Source of the DNA: an uncultured Oscillospiraceae bacterium
GTDB taxonomy: Bacteria > Bacillota > Clostridia > Oscillospirales > Ruminococcaceae
Assembly: GCA_910578965.1 (NCBI GenBank)
Contig: CAJTSP010000057.1
Location: forward strand, 1 to 14,552
Length of the DNA: 14,552 bases
Direction: 5' to 3'
Shown: positions 1 to 6,503 of the stretch, one piece after another
How positions within the stretch are numbered: position 1 is the first letter of the stretch
Layout: each line of letters starts with the position of its first letter
Translations under genes and position numbers: made by a program
The notes under the pieces: generated by a model
The model's input: the letters and a program-made list of their open reading frames with translations, nothing else
Told to the model about the DNA's origin: nothing
The model's database searches: none

Positions 1-1
1 G

Positions 2-1342
2 GCGGCCCCAATCGACCCCGCCCCGCCGGCCCTTGAATACGGGCTGATCGGGGCAAAGTTGGGGCACAGCTATTCGGGGCCTATCCATCGGCGGCTGGGC
101 GGTTACCGGTACGAGCTCTGCCCCCTGCCCACCGAGGCCGAGGCCCGCGCCTTTTTGGAGCGGCGGGCCTTTAAGGGCATCAATGTTACGGTGCCGTATA
201 AGCAACTGGTCATCCCCTACTGCGACGAGCTGGACGAGCGCGCGGCGGCCATCGGGGCGGTCAACACGGTGGTCAACCGGGGCGGCCGGCTTTATGGCTA
301 TAACACGGATTTTTCCGGCATGGAGTACCTGCTGGCCTGCCTGGGGGTAAGCCTTGCCGGGCGCAGCCTGCTCATCCTGGGTACAGGCGGCACCTGCCGC
401 ACCGCCCTTGCGGTGGCAAAGCGCCAGGGGGCCAAGAGCATCCTGGTGGCCAGCCGCAGTCCGGCAGCCCGGCCGACGGGCCTGCCCGAGGGCGTGCAAA
501 TAATAAGCTACGAAGGAGCCGGCCGCCATACCGAGATAGAGGTTATCCTTAACACCAGCCCGGCCGGCATGTACCCCCAGGTGGGCGAATGCCTGTTGGA
601 CCTTGCCGCTTTTCCGAACCTTTGCGCAGTAGCGGATGTAATATACAACCCGTTTAAAACCGAGCTGATATTACGTGCAGAGGAGCGCGGCATCCCGGCC
701 GAGGGCGGGCTTGGGATGCTGGTGGCGCAGGCGGTGTATGCGGCGGAGCATTTTATGGGAAAAACGCTGGACGCGGGGTGCATCCCGCGCATCACGGCCG
801 AGCTCAAGGGGCAGATTGCCAACCTCAGCCTGATTGGCATGCCCTCCAGCGGCAAAACCAGCATAGGCCGGCAGATAGCCAAGCGGCTGGGCAAGGCGTT
901 TGTGGACCTGGACGCCGAGATCGTAAAAACGGCCGGCATGCCCATCCCGCAGATTTTTGCGCAGCAGGGAGAGGCAGGCTTTCGGCAGATCGAGGCTGAG
1001 GTCACGGCCCGGTTTGCCAAAGAGCACGGGCAGGTGATATCTTGCGGGGGCGGTGTGGTTAAAACGGCGGGCAATGCCCGGGCGCTGCGCCAGAACGGCC
1101 CGGTGCTTTTTTTGGACCGGCCGCTGGAAAAGCTTGCGGTAGGGGGCGGGCGGCCGCTCTCACAAAGTTTTGAGGCGCTGGCGGCCATGGAGGCCGAGCG
1201 CCGGCCGCTCTACCTTGCGGCGGCAGATGCCATTGTACCCAACCGTACAACATTCAATGCCGCGGTGAAAGCGGCGATGGAGGGGTTTTATGAAGCTATT
1301 GATCCTCAACGGGCCAAACCTGAACATGCTGGGCATCCGTGA
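2..1342 (+). CDS. aroE-aroK: Bifunctional shikimate dehydrogenase / shikimate kinase (5' partial)
   Basis: This cytosolic enzyme would reduce 3-dehydroshikimate to shikimate and then phosphorylate shikimate with ATP. The frame is open from base 2, and the AroE N-terminal signature YGLIGAKLGHSYSGPIH is already under way at base 38, so the start codon lies left of the window; the TTG at 59 is inside the signature and is not the start. AroE motifs follow: NVTVPYK (catalytic Lys), GAVNTVV, NTDFSG, the nucleotide loop LGTGGTCRTA and the C-terminal GLGMLVAQA. From about base 815 a kinase domain begins, with Walker A GMPSSGKTS (836-862), DLDAEI, GEAGFRQIEAE, CGGGVV, the lid arginine in GGGRPLS and ERRPLY. 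Both halves look complete and active. The single frame makes this a true fusion in dehydrogenase-kinase order. Its end overlaps aroQ by 53 bp. The identity is firm; only the N-terminus is missing. Confidence 0.95.
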   Translation, partial: AAPIDPAPPALEYGLIGAKLGHSYSGPIHRRLGGYRYELCPLPTEAEARAFLERRAFKGINVTVPYKQLVIPYCDELDERAAAIGAVNTVVNRGGRLYGYNTDFSGMEYLLACLGVSLAGRSLLILGTGGTCRTALAVAKRQGAKSILVASRSPAARPTGLPEGVQIISYEGAGRHTEIEVILNTSPAGMYPQVGECLLDLAAFPNLCAVADVIYNPFKTELILRAEERGIPAEGGLGMLVAQAVYAAEHFMGKTLDAGCIPRITAELKGQIANLSLIGMPSSGKTSIGRQIAKRLGKAFVDLDAEIVKTAGMPIPQIFAQQGEAGFRQIEAEVTARFAKEHGQVISCGGGVVKTAGNARALRQNGPVLFLDRPLEKLAVGGGRPLSQSFEALAAMEAERRPLYLAAADAIVPNRTTFNAAVKAAMEGFYEAIDPQRAKPEHAGHP

Positions 1343-1748
1343 GCCGGGCATTTACGGCACGGTGGATTACGAGGGGATGGTGCAGTATCTGCACGCCGGC
1401 TGCAAAGAGATGGGGGTGGAGGCGGAGTTTTACCAGTCCAACCATGAGGGGGATCTGGTGGACGCCATCCAGGACGCGCTGGGCCGGTACGACGGCATTG
1501 TCATCAACCCGGGGGCGTATACCCATACCAGTATCGCCATCCTGGACGCGCTTAAGGCGGTGGCGCTGCCGGCCGCCGAGGTGCATATCAGCGATGTGAC
1601 CAAGCGGGAGCCGTTCCGGCAGGTGAGCTATGCGGGTATGGCCTGCCAGGGTCATTTTATCGGGGAGGGAATCGAGGGGTACTTAAGCGCCGCCCGGTTT
1701 TTGAAGCAGATGATTGAAATGATGGGAAAGGGAAGTATCGCACAATGA
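1290..1748 (+). CDS. aroQ: 3-dehydroquinate dehydratase, type II
   Basis: The enzyme dehydrates 3-dehydroquinate to 3-dehydroshikimate, the step before AroE. At 152 residues it has the length of the small dodecameric type II family. Visible signatures are NGPNLNMLG, the catalytic Arg17 and Tyr22 (GIREPGIYG), NPGAYTHTSIAILDAL (73-88) and VHISDVTKREPFR with the catalytic His99 and a substrate arginine. Family members usually have HISN at the third motif; here the last residue is Asp102. The ATG at 1290 is chosen because GGAGGGG (1279-1285) lies four bases upstream and the N-terminus fits the family exactly. The gene starts inside the 3' end of the kinase domain and its stop overlaps the next start as ATGA, so it is translationally coupled on both sides. 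Confidence 0.95.
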   Translation: MKLLILNGPNLNMLGIREPGIYGTVDYEGMVQYLHAGCKEMGVEAEFYQSNHEGDLVDAIQDALGRYDGIVINPGAYTHTSIAILDALKAVALPAAEVHISDVTKREPFRQVSYAGMACQGHFIGEGIEGYLSAARFLKQMIEMMGKGSIAQ

Positions 1749-2767
1749 TTATATCCACCAAGCGCGGCACACCGCAAAACGAAATCAAAAAAATCATCGA
1801 TGGGTTTGAGGGCCAGGGGCTACAGGTAACCCTGATCCGGGGCGAGGATTACAACGTGTTTGGCCTGGTGGGCGACACCACCAAGCTCAACGAAAAGCAG
1901 ATTGCGGCAAACCCCTGGGTCGAGAGCGTCACCCGGGTGTCGGCACCCTACAAAAAGGCCAACCGGCTGTTCCATCAGGAGGACAGCGTCATTTCCATCG
2001 CGGGGGATAAGGTCAGGATCGGCGGCCGGGAAAAGGTCGCGGTAATCGGCGGGCCGTGCAGCGTCGAGTGCGAGAGCCAGGTGGTCCAGATTGCCCAGGC
2101 GGTCAAGGAGGCGGGCGGCGATATGCTGCGGGGCGGGGCCTACAAGCCCCGCACCTCCCCCTACGCCTTTCAGGGCTTAGGCACCGAGGGGGTGCTGGAC
2201 ATGGTCAAGGCCCGGGAGGTTACCGGCCTGCCGATCGTGAGCGAACTGATGAGCGAGGACCGGATCGATGAGTTTGTGGAGTATGTGGACCTGATCCAGA
2301 TCGGCGCGCGCAACATGCAGAATTTCCAGCTGCTCAAGGCGCTGGGCAGGATCAATAAGCCCATCCTTTTAAAGCGGGGGCTGGCCAACACGATCGAGGA
2401 ATGGATCATGAGCGCCGAGTATATCATGGCCGGCGGCAACGAGAACGTGATCCTCTGCGAGCGGGGCATCCGCACCTTTGAGCCGTATACCCGCAACACC
2501 CTTGACCTTTCGGTGATCCCGATCATCAAGGAAAAGACCCATCTGCCCATCGTGATCGATCCCAGCCACGCCACCGGCAACTACCGGTATGTGGAGGCCA
2601 TGAGCCTTGCGGCGGTGGCCGCCGGGGCCGACGGGCTGATCATCGAGGTGCACACCGATCCCGAGCACGCCTTCAGCGACGGCGCCCAAAGCCTTAAGCC
2701 GGCCAAGTTCCGCGAAACGATCGATAAATGCCGCGCCGTGGCCGCGGTGGTGGGGCGCAGGCTGTAA
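1745..2767 (+). CDS. aroF: 3-deoxy-7-phosphoheptulonate synthase (DAHP synthase, type I-beta)
   Basis: This enzyme condenses phosphoenolpyruvate with erythrose 4-phosphate, the committed entry into the shikimate pathway. The 340 residues split into an N-terminal ferredoxin-like domain (about 1-70) and a TIM barrel. Barrel signatures are GGPCSVE with metal ligand Cys105, KPRTSPYAFQG, LKRGLANTIEEW, ERGIRTFE, IDPSHATG (His275), IIEVHTDPEHA (Glu301) and SDGAQSL (Asp312). In related enzymes such as that of Thermotoga maritima, the N-terminal domain binds tyrosine or phenylalanine for feedback inhibition, so the same is expected here. The start overlaps the aroQ stop by 4 bp, and a GGGAAAGGGAAG stretch upstream can act as ribosome site. 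The repeat-rich gap follows directly. The symbol is a family label; other naming schemes call it aroG or aroA(G). Confidence 0.95.
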   Translation: MIISTKRGTPQNEIKKIIDGFEGQGLQVTLIRGEDYNVFGLVGDTTKLNEKQIAANPWVESVTRVSAPYKKANRLFHQEDSVISIAGDKVRIGGREKVAVIGGPCSVECESQVVQIAQAVKEAGGDMLRGGAYKPRTSPYAFQGLGTEGVLDMVKAREVTGLPIVSELMSEDRIDEFVEYVDLIQIGARNMQNFQLLKALGRINKPILLKRGLANTIEEWIMSAEYIMAGGNENVILCERGIRTFEPYTRNTLDLSVIPIIKEKTHLPIVIDPSHATGNYRYVEAMSLAAVAAGADGLIIEVHTDPEHAFSDGAQSLKPAKFRETIDKCRAVAAVVGRRL

Positions 2768-2781
2768 GCGCACGCCTGTAT

Positions 2782-2815
2782 GGGCCGATCTGGGGGGCTT
2801 GCCCCCCAGACCCCC
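2782..2815 (+). repeat. Hairpin repeat element, copy 1
   Basis: The unit reads GGGCCGATC, then CTGGGGGG, a CTTG loop, CCCCCCAG and finally ACCCCC. The inner stem (2790-2809) is perfect. Copy 2 begins 40 bp later in the same orientation. An inverted copy lies at 3011-3043 and matches 31 of 33 positions, differing only in the loop. Confidence 0.85.
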
Positions 2816-2821
2816 GTTACG

Positions 2822-2857
2822 GGGCCGATCCAGGGGGGCTTGCCCCCCTGGACCCCC
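2822..2857 (+). repeat. Hairpin repeat element, copy 2
   Basis: It has the same GGGCCGATC lead and GACCCCC tail as copy 1. The stem is TCCAGGGGGG-CTTG-CCCCCCTGGA (2829-2852), ten perfect base pairs. Relative to copy 1, the pair next to the G-run is changed on both arms together (T/A became CA/TG), so pairing is kept despite sequence change. That covariation suggests the hairpin itself matters. Confidence 0.85.
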
Positions 2858-2862
2858 ATCCC

Positions 2863-2886
2863 GCCGCACGGAAATTTCCGTGCGGC
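2863..2886. repeat. Perfect 24-bp palindrome
   Basis: The half-site GCCGCACGGAAA is followed at once by its exact reverse complement. It sits between the G/C hairpins and a T-rich stretch. It could be a cruciform or hairpin module of the same composite repeat, or a dimeric protein-binding site; the sequence alone cannot decide. Confidence 0.8.
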
Positions 2887-2907
2887 CCATGGTTTTGCTT
2901 ATTTGAC

Positions 2908-2964
2908 TTTTTGCGCGCAAAAAACCCTGAAACGCTGTATCTGCCGGATGGGGGGCGTTTCAGG
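2908..2964. repeat. Tandem inverted repeats (TTTTTGCG/CGCAAAAA and CCTGAAACGC/GCGTTTCAGG)
   Basis: A perfect 16-bp palindrome occupies 2908-2923. It is followed two bases later by a 10-bp inverted repeat with arms at 2926-2935 and 2955-2964 and a 19-base loop. Neither is followed by a convincing U-run, so neither is a standard intrinsic terminator for the DAHP synthase gene. Confidence 0.7.
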
Positions 2965-3010
2965 CGAATCGATCCGCGTATTTATCCCCAATAAGATCAT
3001 TCCCCATAAG

Positions 3011-3043
3011 GGGGGTCTGGGGGGCGTGCCCCCCAGATCGGCC
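3011..3043 (-). repeat. Hairpin repeat element, copy 3 (inverted)
   Basis: This is the reverse complement of copy 1 with two loop differences (CGTG where copy 1 predicts CAAG). The 9-bp stem TCTGGGGGG/CCCCCCAGA is intact (3016-3037). Copies 1 and 3 face each other about 195 bp apart, so the 2783-3043 segment is bounded by inverted repeats, as in a small non-autonomous element. Confidence 0.85.
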
Positions 3044-3092
3044 AAACAGCAAGCCCCCCGGATCAGCAAATCGGCATAAAAAGGAGAACCGC

Positions 3093-4361
3093 ATGACGGC
3101 ATACATCGAACCATCCGAAGTGGGGGGCACGGCGGCGGCGCCCCCCTCCAAAAGCATGGCCCACCGGGCGGTGCTGGCGGCGGCGCTGGCGCGGGGTGTT
3201 TCCCGCATTGAAAACTTAGAGTTCAGCCAGGACGTCAGCGCCACCCTTGGCGCGGTAAGCGCCATGGGCGCGCGGGTCAAAACCGGGCCAAACTGGGCCG
3301 AGGTGCTGGGCCGGGGCGGCTTTGCCACCCTGCTGCGCCCGATAGACTGCGGCGAGAGCGGCAGCACCCTGCGGTTCCTCATCCCGGTGCTCAGCCTCTG
3401 CGGCCAGCAGGTGCAGTTTACCGGCCGCGGGCGTCTGTTTGCCCGGCCCCAAAACGTCTATCAGGACATCTTTTTGCAGCAGGGCCTGCTTTTTTGCCAC
3501 GCCGAGCAGGGCCTCCTGCTCAAGGGCGCCCTCTCGCCCGGCGAATACCAGCTGCCCGGCGGGGTTTCCAGCCAGTTCATCAGCGGGCTGCTGTTTGCCC
3601 TGCCGCTCTTGCAGCGCCCCAGCACCATCCGGGTGCTGCCCCCCTTCGAGAGCCGCCCCTATGTGGACATGACCCTTGCCGCCCTGGCCGATTTTGGCGT
3701 CCAGGCCCATTTCAGCCCCGACGAGCCGGATCTTTTGGAGGTCCCCGCCCCCCAGCACTACCGCAACCGGGACTATACCGTGGAGGGCGACTACAGCCAG
3801 GCCGCCTTTTTGGCCGTGCTGGGCGCGGTGCGCGGCGGCGTTTCGGTCACCGGCCTGCGGCCGGACTCCTTGCAGGGCGACGCCGCCATCCTTGAGATAT
3901 TGGGGCGGTGCGGCGCGGTGTTTTCCCGCCAGGGCGACGCGGTGCGGTTTGAAAAAAGCGCCCTGCACGCCGCCGACATCGACCTTGCCTGCTGCCCCGA
4001 CCTTGGCCCGGTGCTGATGGTGCTGGGCGCCTTTTGCGAGGGCGAAACGGTCATTTACAACGCCGGGCGGCTGCGCCTGAAAGAGAGCGACCGGATCGAG
4101 GCCATGCAGAAGGAGCTGGAAAAATTTGGGGTAAAGATGGCCGCCGCCCCGGATACCGTGCGGCTGCGCGGCGGCCGGCCAGTTCTGCCCAGCCCGCTGG
4201 AGGGCCACAACGACCACCGGGTGGTCATGTCGCTGGCCGTGATGGCCCTGGCGGCCGGCCTGCGGGCCGAGATCCACGGGGCCGAGGCGGTACGCAAAAG
4301 CTGGCCCGGCTTTTTTGCGGTGCTGAACGCCCTGAACGCAAAGGTGGTGTTAAAGGAGTGA
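3093..4361 (+). CDS. aroA: 5-enolpyruvylshikimate-3-phosphate synthase
   Basis: The enzyme joins phosphoenolpyruvate to shikimate 3-phosphate, the sixth shikimate step and the target of glyphosate. The length of 422 residues is typical. Signatures in order are PPSKSMAHRA (17-26, substrate Lys20), CGESGSTLRFLIP (86-98) at the PEP site, SSQFISGLLFALPLL, GDYSQAAFLAVLGA, LRLKESDRIEAM, GHNDHRVVMSLAV and KSWPGFF. AAGGAG at 3081-3086, six bases before the ATG, fixes the start. In the PEP-site motif the E. coli GNAGTAMRPL is replaced by GESGSTLRFL, so the residue equivalent to Pro101 is Phe. This is the same pathway as the genes upstream, but it is separated from them by the repeat region. The 3' end overlaps tyrA by 4 bp (GTGA). 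Confidence 0.95.
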   Translation: MTAYIEPSEVGGTAAAPPSKSMAHRAVLAAALARGVSRIENLEFSQDVSATLGAVSAMGARVKTGPNWAEVLGRGGFATLLRPIDCGESGSTLRFLIPVLSLCGQQVQFTGRGRLFARPQNVYQDIFLQQGLLFCHAEQGLLLKGALSPGEYQLPGGVSSQFISGLLFALPLLQRPSTIRVLPPFESRPYVDMTLAALADFGVQAHFSPDEPDLLEVPAPQHYRNRDYTVEGDYSQAAFLAVLGAVRGGVSVTGLRPDSLQGDAAILEILGRCGAVFSRQGDAVRFEKSALHAADIDLACCPDLGPVLMVLGAFCEGETVIYNAGRLRLKESDRIEAMQKELEKFGVKMAAAPDTVRLRGGRPVLPSPLEGHNDHRVVMSLAVMALAAGLRAEIHGAEAVRKSWPGFFAVLNALNAKVVLKE

Positions 4362-5233
4362 CCTTTCAAAAAACCGATCGCTTTTTGGTGGCGGGCCTGG
4401 GGCTGCTGGGCGCGCGGTACGCGCTGGGCCTTACCCGGGCCGGCCTGCATGTGGACGGGGTCAACCGCAGCCGCCCCAATCTGGAGACCGCCCTGCAAAA
4501 GGGCTACATCCAAACCGGCAAAACCGCGGACTATGCCGATCTTGTCTCGGCGGCCGATTACATCATCCTGGCCCAGACCCCTTCCGCCATGCTGGAATGG
4601 GCCGGCCGGTGGGGGCGCTGCTGCAAGCCCGGCTGCCTCATCACCGACCTGGCCGGCGTCAAGCAGGGGCTGGTGGAACCGCTGCAGGCCCTGCTGCCCC
4701 AGGAGGTCGAGTTCATCGGCAGCCATCCCATGGCCGGCCGGGAACTCAGCGGCGCGCAGAACGCCGAACTGGTGGATTTTTTCCCCGCCAACTTTATCAT
4801 TACCCCCACCGGGCAAAACACCCCCCGCGGCATTGCGTTTGCCCGGGCCCTGGCCGATACCCTTGGCTTTGCCCATGTCTGCCTGCTAAGCCCGGCCGAG
4901 CACGACCGGATGATCGGCTATGTCAGCCAGCTTACCCACGCCATCGCGGTCAGCCTGATGTGCGCGTCGGATAACGGCCGCCTTGCCGAGTACACCGGCG
5001 ATTCCTTCCGGGACCTCACCCGCATCGCCCGGATCAACGGCGGCATGTGGGCCGAGCTGTTTTTGTGGAATCGGCAGAATCTCATTGCAGAGATCGACCA
5101 GTTTACAAGTACCCTGCAGGCCCTTAAGGAACGGCTGGCCACCGGCGACGCCGAGGCCCTCAAAGAGATGTTTGCCCTCTCTACCCAGCGCCGCGCCGCC
5201 TTTGACAAAAAGCCGGAGGAAGAAAAGGGCTGA
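4358..5233 (+). CDS. tyrA: Prephenate (or arogenate) dehydrogenase
   Basis: It oxidatively decarboxylates prephenate or arogenate on the way to tyrosine. The 291 residues begin with a Rossmann fold, GLGLLG at 13-18, followed by the helical dimer domain. Family signatures are DLAGVKQGLVEPL, GSHPMAGRELSG, the catalytic-histidine segment LTHAIAVSLM and FRDLTRIARINGGMWAELFLWN. The frame stays open far upstream inside aroA, but the GTG at 4358 is chosen: it forms a GTGA overlap with the aroA stop, has AGGTGGTG (4342-4349) eight bases before it, and starts just ahead of the nucleotide-binding strand. There is no C-terminal ACT domain, so direct feedback control by tyrosine is not evident. The strand following GxGxxG ends in GVNRSRP, without the usual acidic residue, which hints at NADP use. 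Confidence 0.9.
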   Translation: MTFQKTDRFLVAGLGLLGARYALGLTRAGLHVDGVNRSRPNLETALQKGYIQTGKTADYADLVSAADYIILAQTPSAMLEWAGRWGRCCKPGCLITDLAGVKQGLVEPLQALLPQEVEFIGSHPMAGRELSGAQNAELVDFFPANFIITPTGQNTPRGIAFARALADTLGFAHVCLLSPAEHDRMIGYVSQLTHAIAVSLMCASDNGRLAEYTGDSFRDLTRIARINGGMWAELFLWNRQNLIAEIDQFTSTLQALKERLATGDAEALKEMFALSTQRRAAFDKKPEEEKG

Positions 5234-5247
5234 AAAGGTGCGCATAA

Positions 5248-5369
5248 GCGGCGGCAAGGCCGGAAAGCAAAGGGCAGGGGAACCCGAAAAGCGGCAGACT
5301 GCCGGCGGCTGGTTCCCTGAACGCAGCAAAGCGGGCACGCGCCGGGAGGGGTTGCAGCCTTGCCGCCGC
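5248..5369 (+). ncRNA. Candidate structured RNA or leader with three-way junction
   Basis: The 13 bases GCGGCGGCAAGGC (5248-5260) are the exact reverse complement of 5357-5369 and enclose 96 bases. Inside, GGGAACC (5278-5284) pairs with GGTTCCC (5311-5317) and is capped by the small hairpin CGGCA/TGCCG (5292-5304). A second arm GCAGC/GTTGC (5323-5327 with 5351-5355, one G-U pair) is possible. No U-run follows, so it is not an intrinsic terminator. I do not match it to a known riboswitch. It lies between the tyrA stop and the WYL regulator start and could be the regulator's 5' leader or an intercistronic fold. Confidence 0.4.
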
Positions 5370-5403
5370 CAGGACCGGCGCAAATAAAGAGGAGGGATGC
5401 GGC

Positions 5404-6390
5404 ATGCCCCGCACCGAGGGACAAAAGGCAAGGCTGCTGGCCCTGCTTAAAATCCTTGCCTGCAAAACCGACTCCGAGCACCGATTGAGCACTCCCGCGC
5501 TGCTGCGGATGCTGGAGGAGGCGGGCTATGCCGCCGAGCGCAAAAGCGTCTATAACGATATCCTGGCCCTGCAGCAGGAAGGGTATGATATCGAGCTGGC
5601 CCGGGGCCGGGGCGGCGGCTACTGGCTGGCCAGCCGCACCTTTGAGCTGCCCGAACTGAAGCTTTTGATGGACGCGGTACAGGCCTCCCGGTTTATTACA
5701 CGGCGCAAGTCGGAGCAGCTTATCCACAAGCTGGAGGGCCTTGCCAGCGAGCACGAGGCCAAACAGATGCAGCGGCAGGTGTTTGTGGCAAACCGGGTCA
5801 AAACCATGAACGAGAGCATCTACTACAATGTGGACGCCCTGCACAGCGCCATCAGCGAAAACCAGCAGGTCAGCTTTTTGTACCTGGAATGGACCCTCCA
5901 AAAGCAAAAGCAGCCCCGGCGGGGCGGCGAGCGGTACCAGGTAAGCCCCTGGGCCCTCGCGTGGGACAGCGACAACTATTACCTGATCGCCCATGAAGAG
6001 GGCCGCGGCATCCGCCATTACCGGGTGGACAAGATGAGCGGCATCGAGCCCTGCGAGGCCGCCCGCACCGGGCGGGAATTTTTTGAGGACTTTGACATGG
6101 CCGCCTATGCCCGCCGTACCTTTGGCATGTTTGGAGGGAAGGAGCAGCCGGTACAACTGCGCTGCAAAAACGAGCTGGTGGGGCCCATGCTGGACCGGTT
6201 TGGCACCGAAGTGACCCTGCTGCCGGGCGAGGACGGCCGCTTTGACCTTACGGTGCCGGCCGCGGTAAGCCCCCAGTTTTTGGGCTGGGTGGCCGGCTTT
6301 GCCGGCGGGGTCGAGGTGGTGGAGCCGGCCGAAGTACGCCGCCAGCTGGCCGAACTGGCCGCGTCGCTTGCCGCGCAGCACGCAGGGTAA
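5404..6390 (+). CDS. WYL-domain transcriptional regulator with N-terminal HTH
   Basis: The 328-residue protein has the standard layout of the DeoR-like WYL family. An N-terminal winged helix-turn-helix (about 8-70) includes LSTPALLRMLEEAGYAAERK followed by YNDILALQQEGYDIE. A central WYL domain (about 150-225) contains SPWALAWDSDNYYLIA and IRHYRVDKM, the family's core motifs with YYL in the WYL position. A C-terminal extension follows (about 235-320). Such proteins are DNA-binding regulators whose WYL domain senses a ligand, in some cases nucleic acid. GAGGAGGG at 5389-5396, seven bases before the ATG, supports the start. The gene lies 170 bp after tyrA in the same direction. Whether it controls the aromatic operon or only neighbours it cannot be told. 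Transcription ends at the large hairpin that follows. Confidence 0.9.
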   Translation: MPRTEGQKARLLALLKILACKTDSEHRLSTPALLRMLEEAGYAAERKSVYNDILALQQEGYDIELARGRGGGYWLASRTFELPELKLLMDAVQASRFITRRKSEQLIHKLEGLASEHEAKQMQRQVFVANRVKTMNESIYYNVDALHSAISENQQVSFLYLEWTLQKQKQPRRGGERYQVSPWALAWDSDNYYLIAHEEGRGIRHYRVDKMSGIEPCEAARTGREFFEDFDMAAYARRTFGMFGGKEQPVQLRCKNELVGPMLDRFGTEVTLLPGEDGRFDLTVPAAVSPQFLGWVAGFAGGVEVVEPAEVRRQLAELAASLAAQHAG

Positions 6391-6434
6391 ACCTGGTCTG
6401 GAGATATGCTGCGGCCGGAGCTTTTACAGGAAAC

Positions 6435-6487
6435 GCAAAAAACGCCAGGGCGGAAAGGCCATGCCTTTCCGCCCTGGCGTTTTTTGC
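6435..6487. terminator. Bidirectional intrinsic terminator
   Basis: The segment folds into an uninterrupted 25-bp hairpin with a CAT loop. The G/C-rich core CGCCAGGGCGGAAAGGC is flanked by six A on the left and six T on the right, so it gives a stem plus U-run on either strand. It serves both the WYL regulator (+) and the M24 enzyme (-), whose genes converge here. Confidence 0.95.
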
Positions 6488-6503
6488 ATCGCTGCGCGCG
6501 GGG

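Larger units (their letters stand above)
2768..3092 (+). other. 325-bp intergenic region filled with palindromic repeats
   Basis: No gene is credible here. The stretch holds three full copies and one fragment of a GGCCGATC...GGGGGG-loop-CCCCCC...GACCCCC hairpin element, a perfect 24-bp palindrome, a TTTTTGCGCGCAAAAA palindrome and a 10-bp inverted repeat. The fragment is at about 3051-3064 (AAGCCCCCCGGATC). The last 12 bases carry the aroA ribosome site AAGGAG (3081-3086). There is no clear promoter: TTGACT at 2903 has no -10 box at a workable distance. Transcripts running from the DAHP synthase gene into aroA would fold strongly here. The elements could dampen or process the message, or may simply be dispersed repeats. 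Confidence 0.8.

Noticed and set aside
2782..3043. Possible CRISPR array from the repeated hairpins
   Set aside because: Only three copies, in both orientations, with no regular unique spacers and no cas genes.
2780..3079. Open frames of 88-99 codons across the repeat region
   Set aside because: They translate the palindromic repeats and have no ribosome site.
3216..4277. Long antisense frame (353 codons) opposite aroA
   Set aside because: Shadow of the EPSP synthase gene, with low-complexity Gly/Ala/His/Gln composition.
4034..4357. Upstream extension of the TyrA reading frame inside aroA
   Set aside because: The residues encoded there are Arg/Gly-rich shadow sequence of aroA; the TyrA fold starts just after the GTG at 4358.
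5258..5275. Resemblance to the SRP RNA loop (GGCCGGAAAGCAAAGGGCAG)
   Set aside because: The conserved GGAAGGAAGCA tetraloop region of 4.5S RNA is not matched and the surrounding stem is different.
4918..6381. Long antisense frame (487 codons) opposite tyrA and the WYL gene
   Set aside because: It covers two well-supported genes and the gap between them and has no family motif.
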